64,000 nt of DNA from Coriolopsis trogii. Taxonomy: Eukaryota > Basidiomycota > Agaricomycetes > Polyporales > Polyporaceae. Under the pieces are notes generated by a model. It was given only the letters and a program-made list of their open reading frames with translations. It ran no database searches and was not told the DNA's origin. The translations under genes were made by a program, and so were the position numbers. This document shows, piece after piece, positions 59,319-64,000 of this stretch (positions are counted from its first letter, which is position 1; each line of letters begins with the position of its first letter). The DNA lies in contig JAHYIO010000036.1 of NCBI GenBank assembly GCA_020543525.1, positions 434,001-498,000 on the forward strand, in the 5' to 3' direction.

Positions 59319-60967
59319 CTCCACAGGCGATACTTGTCAAATAACAGGGGGAAAGAGGGAAGTCAATGTCCGAGCTTGCGATAACGGTCAGGGCGAAGAG
59401 GAAGACACGAACAGCGACGCGATCGCACTCACTCGTATTTGTAGCAACAAGCGGGCTTCCACATCATAAGGCCTGACGGTGCCGGGTGTCCTTCACCTTC
59501 CTCTGTCAAGAGCTTGTGAGGGTTCGCGCTTGGAAATCAAAGGAGCGAGGAATGATAGGAACGATCTCACGAGCAAACGATGATAGAAGTACTTGCCCCA
59601 ACCTACATCGCTGTACAGCATCGACGAGGAATATATTGCGCAGCCCAAGGCGGTCTCACAGCCGTCTGCTAGAAATCTTCTACCGGGCACTCTTTTGTAA
59701 GGTCGCCTGGGGTCATATCAGAGATCTGTCTCAGTGTCTGAGAAGCGCAAGACCGACAGAGCGCAGACCTGTCATAGTACCTTTCCCCGTCAGATGCCGC
59801 GAGTTCGCATCGCGCTTCACAGCTGTCTTGAGGTCCATTCCTTCTCGAACGGTCCCCGATGAACATCTCTTCCTCCCGCGGTAGATCGGAGATAAGTCAC
59901 AAACTAACGTGCCGCCGCCATCCGGTCATGTCGTCAGTCCTCTTAGCAATTGGGGCTAAACAAAGGCGAGTAACGCACTGGGTATCATAGTGACAGAGTT
60001 CTCTGGCAGTCTCAGTAGATGACTCACCGCATGACGTTGTTTCTCTGCGTATCCTCTAAAAGCAATCATAAGTCGACTGTTTGCGGGAACGGGGGCAGTA
60101 GCCGTACCGACTGAACCCAACTTACCTTCTGGCCCGGCCCGGGGTCTGCGTGACCCGAGTACGTTGCGCCGTACCTAAGGAACCTCCTTCCCTCTTCCTC
60201 CATATCGCCGCCGTGCCGCTGTAGGGCCTAGGACCTCGGCTGATGCGAAAACGAATTGTTGGGTTCTGCCAGGGATGCGATCTGACCATGGTCCCCATCA
60301 GTGAACGTCCCGGTCGCATACGCGCCGTCGTGTGTGCAGACTTGCCTGCCGGTTTGCCTTGGCCGGAGTCAAACTTGCGGGTCTTAACGCTAGCACTGAA
60401 CCCGGAGGACTGGTTGTGTCTGAGCGATGTCTTGAACAGAAGAACGTACGTATGCGCCAAGCCACGAGGTCGTGCTCAGTTTGTAACAAAGTTTGTACGC
60501 CTGCAGTGAGCACCAGGTGACACTATACTGCAAGTCACGAGTCATACAGCGCAGTCGATGACGTATGCGGGGTAGTCTCTTCATGTCGTTGTCAAGCGTA
60601 GCGAGTCCTGCTTGTTCAGTCGCCACCGGGAGATCAGAAGTATATGAGCATTTCCAGCACCATGCGAGTATTATGCAGATATCGAGGGCCGCAGTGTCCG
60701 CGGATGGAATCCCGGTTCGAGACAGGTCGTCGCTTCACAAAATTGGTAAGAGGCTGAAAGACCCAAACTAGGCATGCGTGCATATGCGCAAAAAATATCA
60801 GCACAGAGCGGAAGACTGCCACGGTCACACACCGGCGTCGTCAACGGACGAATAATCAGAAGGATCAAGTCCGAGCCACAACAGCAAAGATGTCCCATCT
60901 TCCCTCACGATTTCGCCCGTCACTCGTCACTCTTCTCCCGTCTCCGCATCAGGAACCAAGCACGTCA
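59319..60967. other. Intergenic, no supported gene
   Basis: About 1.65 kb between the start of the membrane-protein gene and the end of the Gtr2-like gene. Frames such as 60243-60509 (plus, 88 codons) and 60122-60460 (minus) look partly protein-like but have no recognised domain or splice partners. The part near 59319-59500 is probably promoter of the membrane-protein gene, and 60700-60967 the 3' UTR of the GTPase gene. Confidence 0.45.
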
Positions 60968-63147
60968 TCACGCAACGACCCTCCGCGCATCCGCCTCCAC
61001 CTCACATATCTCCTGCACGCCCTCCCTGAAGAACACGACGTTGTACTCCACCAGCCCGCGCCGCGCCGCAAACACCCCAGTCGGGATGAGCGCGAGCAGG
61101 GCGAGCTGCGGCGTGATGAGATGGTACGTGAGCGTCGTGCCCGTCCCCGCAGCCGTCGGGGCGAGCGACGCCGCCGCGCACGGGTAAAAGAGCGGCTTCC
61201 CACTGGCCTGGGTCGCCGTCGGGTGCCCGACCCCGTTTCCGTTCGTTGTTGTATGTGACGTTGAGGTCGAAGATGCAGGCGGAGGGGCCGGATGGGAGAC
61301 GCTGGCACCGGAAGACGTTGTGGAGCGTGGGGAATGTGGTGGGAGTGGAAGAGATGGGGAAGGGAGGGGTTGATGCATTGCTTCTGGAGACTGGTGCACG
61401 GAGAGAGCAGGGGGAGTAGGAGATGCGATGCGGGAGCTGATGTTACTCGTCATTGCCGGAGCTTGCTGCGGCTGAAGGGAGGGGGATGAGTCTGAAGAGT
61501 CTGAGGATACTGCCCGCATCCGTGACGGAGTGGCTGATATTGATCTGGAGAAAATGTCAGCGGCATCCTGTAGGTGAGAGGCGGTGCTCACTTGTATAGA
61601 GGACCGAATGCGTTAAGGGTTTGCAAGTATTCATTGCACAAGTTGTGCGTTGGAGGATCCACGGGAGATGCGTCAGTAGCGACATATAGTCTTGACACGG
61701 TGTCGAAGAGGAACGCCTTGGTAGCTTGAGAGTTCTACAGGACATGTCAGTACCGAGCATCGTAACAACTCGCACAGACGTACAGCACAGAAAACGTTCA
61801 TCAAGTCTTCCAGGTAAGGCAGGCAGTCTATGGACTTATGCAGCACCCGAGAGAAGGCGTCGTGTAAGGAATGGTCGTATATTGAGGTGAGCTGGAAACT
61901 GATCGGAATAGCCTCGTATTCCGATCCAGCATAGCTCAGCTCAGACAATACCCGGTCCTGTATGTGGCGAAAGTTCTCTGTGTACCGCAAGTGTTTGAAT
62001 GAAAGCCGATGTAGCGAAAGAAAAACCGTACCGATCTTGTACTCTTCTGTGAGTACGTCCGCCTTGTGCACGAAGACCTCAAGATTCATGCCAGGATGCT
62101 TATCATATGCAGCTATCACAAAGTCCACGAGCTTTTGAACAGGTTGCTGATAGTGATCCTAGCAAGAGATTAATCAGGACCTGCATGTAGCCCATACGCA
62201 ACGGTACGGAGAGATTATCGCCGACGCAACCCTCAGCAACAATAGGGTGGTGAAAGATGTGATTCTGAGGCCCGCGATTCTGTCCCATCGCCCTTTCCCG
62301 CATCATCATTCGCCTACAACCACCCTGGCAAGTCGCATGTCTTGTCTGATATGACTCAATAAGGCCCTCTATGGGTCTGATCATGAGAATCGTCTGAGAA
62401 CCAGCTGGATGGTCGCGCGGTGATAGTCATGGTTGAGCACCCCAACTGAATGAAAGAACACTATCGATTCTTCGCGCATATATGATGGTTGAGGGCTCAA
62501 GTCGGAGGAACACGGACACTTCGTTGCAGACTGGCATAAGCGCCCGTGGGCACTACCCCAAGGCCATGCGTGCCTCGAACGTGCATCTGCGGGGTGCGGG
62601 GGCTGCCTCATCGTTCGTGCGCCACTGAGCTGCTATGAAGCCGGCAGAGCATTCCCGGCATAGTCCCCGGGGGATGTAGGAGGCGTTGTAGGATGGCGGC
62701 CCGTTACGCGGTCGAAAGCGTGAGTACTCACCTGGATGTCGATGACGAAGATCATGGTGGAAAACTGGGTCAAGGGGGCTTCGAGAGTCTCGGGCGTGGT
62801 ATCTCCAGGATAGTCCCATATCTCGAGAGGGATAACAGTGCTGAGGAAGCAGCATGAAGTGGGGGTGTGGCTTCAATGAGCGAGAGACGCACTCAAAGTG
62901 GTGCTTCGACACTTGTGTGGTTGTCTCGAGGTACAGTGTCTCTCGCGGTGGGAGATCGTTGAATAGGACCTGCTGGATGGACGTTTTGCCACTCCTGCAC
63001 CGTCGGTGAATACTGCGGTCGAATGAATGGCCATAGGGGGATGTACCTGCGCAGACCGAGAAGGAGGTATTTCGTCCTGATGACATTGTCGGCCTTTGCA
63101 ACGCTCGACCCCGCCGGCTGTCGATTCGAGGAGGTCGCGCGAGACAT
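60968..63147 (-). CDS. gtr2: Rag-family small GTPase, Gtr2/RagC type
   Basis: Seven exons: 63147-63047, 62994-62893, 62840-62732, 62158-62032, 61977-61784, 61734-61592, 61544-60968, totalling 451 codons with stop. All junctions keep frame with GT-AG ends. The P-loop is GLRRSGKT (residues 31-38), followed by the SIQQVLFN and ETLYLETT segments typical of RagC/Gtr2. IWDYPGD is the switch II region and VIDIQ follows. HKAD replaces the classical NKxD and ENFRHIQDRV and FQLTSIYDHSLHDAFS come after it. The C-terminal roadblock-like part (LVEYNVVFFREGVQEI) is separated from the GTPase domain by a Ser/Pro/Ala-rich insert of about 110 residues. Gtr2 pairs with Gtr1 on the vacuole and passes amino-acid signals to TORC1. 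Intron 3 is 573 nt, ten times the others. The start is the first ATG ahead of the P-loop exon. Confidence 0.92.
62159..62731 (-). other. 573 nt intron of the Gtr2-like gene
   Basis: Bounded by a CAG|GTGAGT donor and a GCTAG acceptor, and joins VIDIQ to DHYQQP exactly as in RagC proteins, so no exon is missing inside. All other introns in this gene are 47-54 nt. Open frames on the minus strand inside it are not supported as exons. Confidence 0.7.
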
Positions 63148-63404
63148 CTATGAGGGCAGGCGGGCAATGCGGGGTGGTTGGGCGCACGAGGTAGAACGCG
63201 TCGAGCACGAGACCTGGACGCGGGCTGCGTCGCGGACTTTGCCTTGGACGATGATCTCAACAGTTTAGCCGACGCACGTTCGCTCTGTCCTTGGCTGAAG
63301 CCACCGAGTATTGCAGCGTCCGGCCCATGAGATCCCTGCTGCCCTCATAATCTTCTCGTCCAGGCCGCACTTTCCCCGTCGCACCCTCCTCTCTCCTCAC
63401 CACC
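63148..63404. promoter_or_regulatory. Shared divergent promoter region
   Basis: 257 bp separate the start codons of the minus-strand Gtr2-like gene and the plus-strand SPX gene. Both promoters must lie here. It is pyrimidine-rich on the plus strand close to the SPX start; I see no clear TATA box. Confidence 0.5.
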
Positions 63405-64000
63405 ATGAAGTTTGGCCGCAAGATCAGCGTGCGTCAGTGTCCTCTTGCCCACTCCTGCCCGCTTGCTCAATCTCTCAACAGAATGACCTCTACAATGAGT
63501 GGAGACCATTCTACATCGACTACAATCAACTGAAGCGCGAGCTCAAGGTCCCCTTCATGCGTCACACGACCTCTAATGCACACCCTAATCGTCCCCTTCG
63601 CAGGCCCGCACCACCTCTCACAACTGGACCGATCAGGACGAGCGCGAGTTCACTCGACTGCTTGAGGATGAGCTGGACAAGATCCATAAATTCCAGAAGA
63701 CAAAGGTGCGCACAGACACGCACAGTTCCCTTTGTTCACCTGCGAACCCCCTTGCGCTTAGACGTACGAGCTCTCTCGCCGCATAAACGATGCCGAGAGA
63801 GCTGTGAAGCGACTTGTCACCTCCTCTGACCTCGCCAACGGCCATCACCAGCATGATTCCAACGGCAGCACCACCGACGCCGAAGCCCAGCAGCGTCGCG
63901 ACTCGGTCACCCAAGACGCTGGCTCCGACGACGACGACGACATGGTAGACGATGAGGATGACGACCTTTCAGTCGATGCCCTCGAGGACCAGTTCATGCT
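63405..64000 (+). CDS. SPX-domain protein, probably a VTC complex subunit (5' part)
   Basis: Exons 63405-63428, 63482-63547, 63604-63705 and 63762 to beyond the window; introns of 53, 56 and 56 nt, all phase 0. The ATG has context CACCATGA. The protein opens MKFGRKIS, then NDLYNEWRPFYIDYNQLK, which is the SPX start with the Tyr and Lys residues used for inositol-pyrophosphate sensing. Then come EFTRLLEDELDKIHKFQ and YELSRRINDAERAVKRLV, the later SPX helices. A His/Ser-rich insert and a long Asp-rich acidic run follow before ALEDQFML at the window edge. This arrangement fits the Vtc2/3/4 family, vacuolar polyphosphate polymerase subunits. The catalytic or TTM-fold part lies outside, so another SPX protein cannot be excluded. 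Confidence 0.8.

Noticed and set aside
60700..60730. GGTTCGAGAC resembling a tRNA B box
   Set aside because: No A box at the right distance and the flanking bases do not form T-arm or acceptor stems.
62553..63260. 235-codon minus-strand frame over the Gtr2-like gene
   Set aside because: It reads through introns of the GTPase gene; only pieces of it match the correct exons.

Overview
The window is from a filamentous basidiomycete, probably an agaricomycete. The signs are short introns of about 47-63 nt, a DUF6534-type membrane protein, a large P-loop NTPase/REase-fold family typical of these genomes, and a Ty1/copia element. Single-copy genes lie on both sides of one large tandem array.

Left flank (1-4108): an F-box-like protein (551-1855, +) and a protein with three ZZ-type zinc fingers (2860-3948, +, four exons).

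Centre (about 4109-56603): a head-to-tail array. A 3.5 kb module (module 1) carries a roughly 990-codon gene with a P-loop (SGSGKS), a Walker B (FIYFDEAQ) and a C-terminal region resembling a restriction-endonuclease-fold nuclease. It alternates with a 5.57 kb spacer module (module 2), giving a 9,082 bp unit. There are six module 1 copies (A-F) and five module 2 copies, so module 1 closes both ends. A, C and F look complete. B is cut by an internal deletion of about 3.2 kb. D and E share a 14 bp deletion that changes the C-terminus, and E also has a nonsense codon. Module 2 carries a two-exon minus-strand gene of unknown function (245 aa), intact in four copies, plus a 19 bp minisatellite and internal duplications.

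The third module 2 is interrupted by a complete copia retrotransposon (25192-31694). It has 567 bp LTRs differing at two noted positions, a CAGGT target duplication, an initiator-tRNA-Met half-molecule primer site and an uninterrupted 1,434-codon Gag-Pol frame.

Right flank (56604-64000): a DUF6534-like membrane protein with many small exons (57160-59318, -), a Gtr2/RagC-type GTPase (60968-63147, -, seven exons) and the 5' part of an SPX-domain VTC-type protein (63405 to window end, +). The last two genes diverge from a 257 bp shared intergenic region. Both belong to nutrient sensing or storage: TORC1 signalling and polyphosphate.

The array is the unusual part of the window. It is a recently amplified, still mosaic family of NTPase/nuclease-like genes, each linked to an uncharacterised partner gene. 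Exon boundaries were read by eye from splice signals and reading frame; no transcript or database evidence was available.
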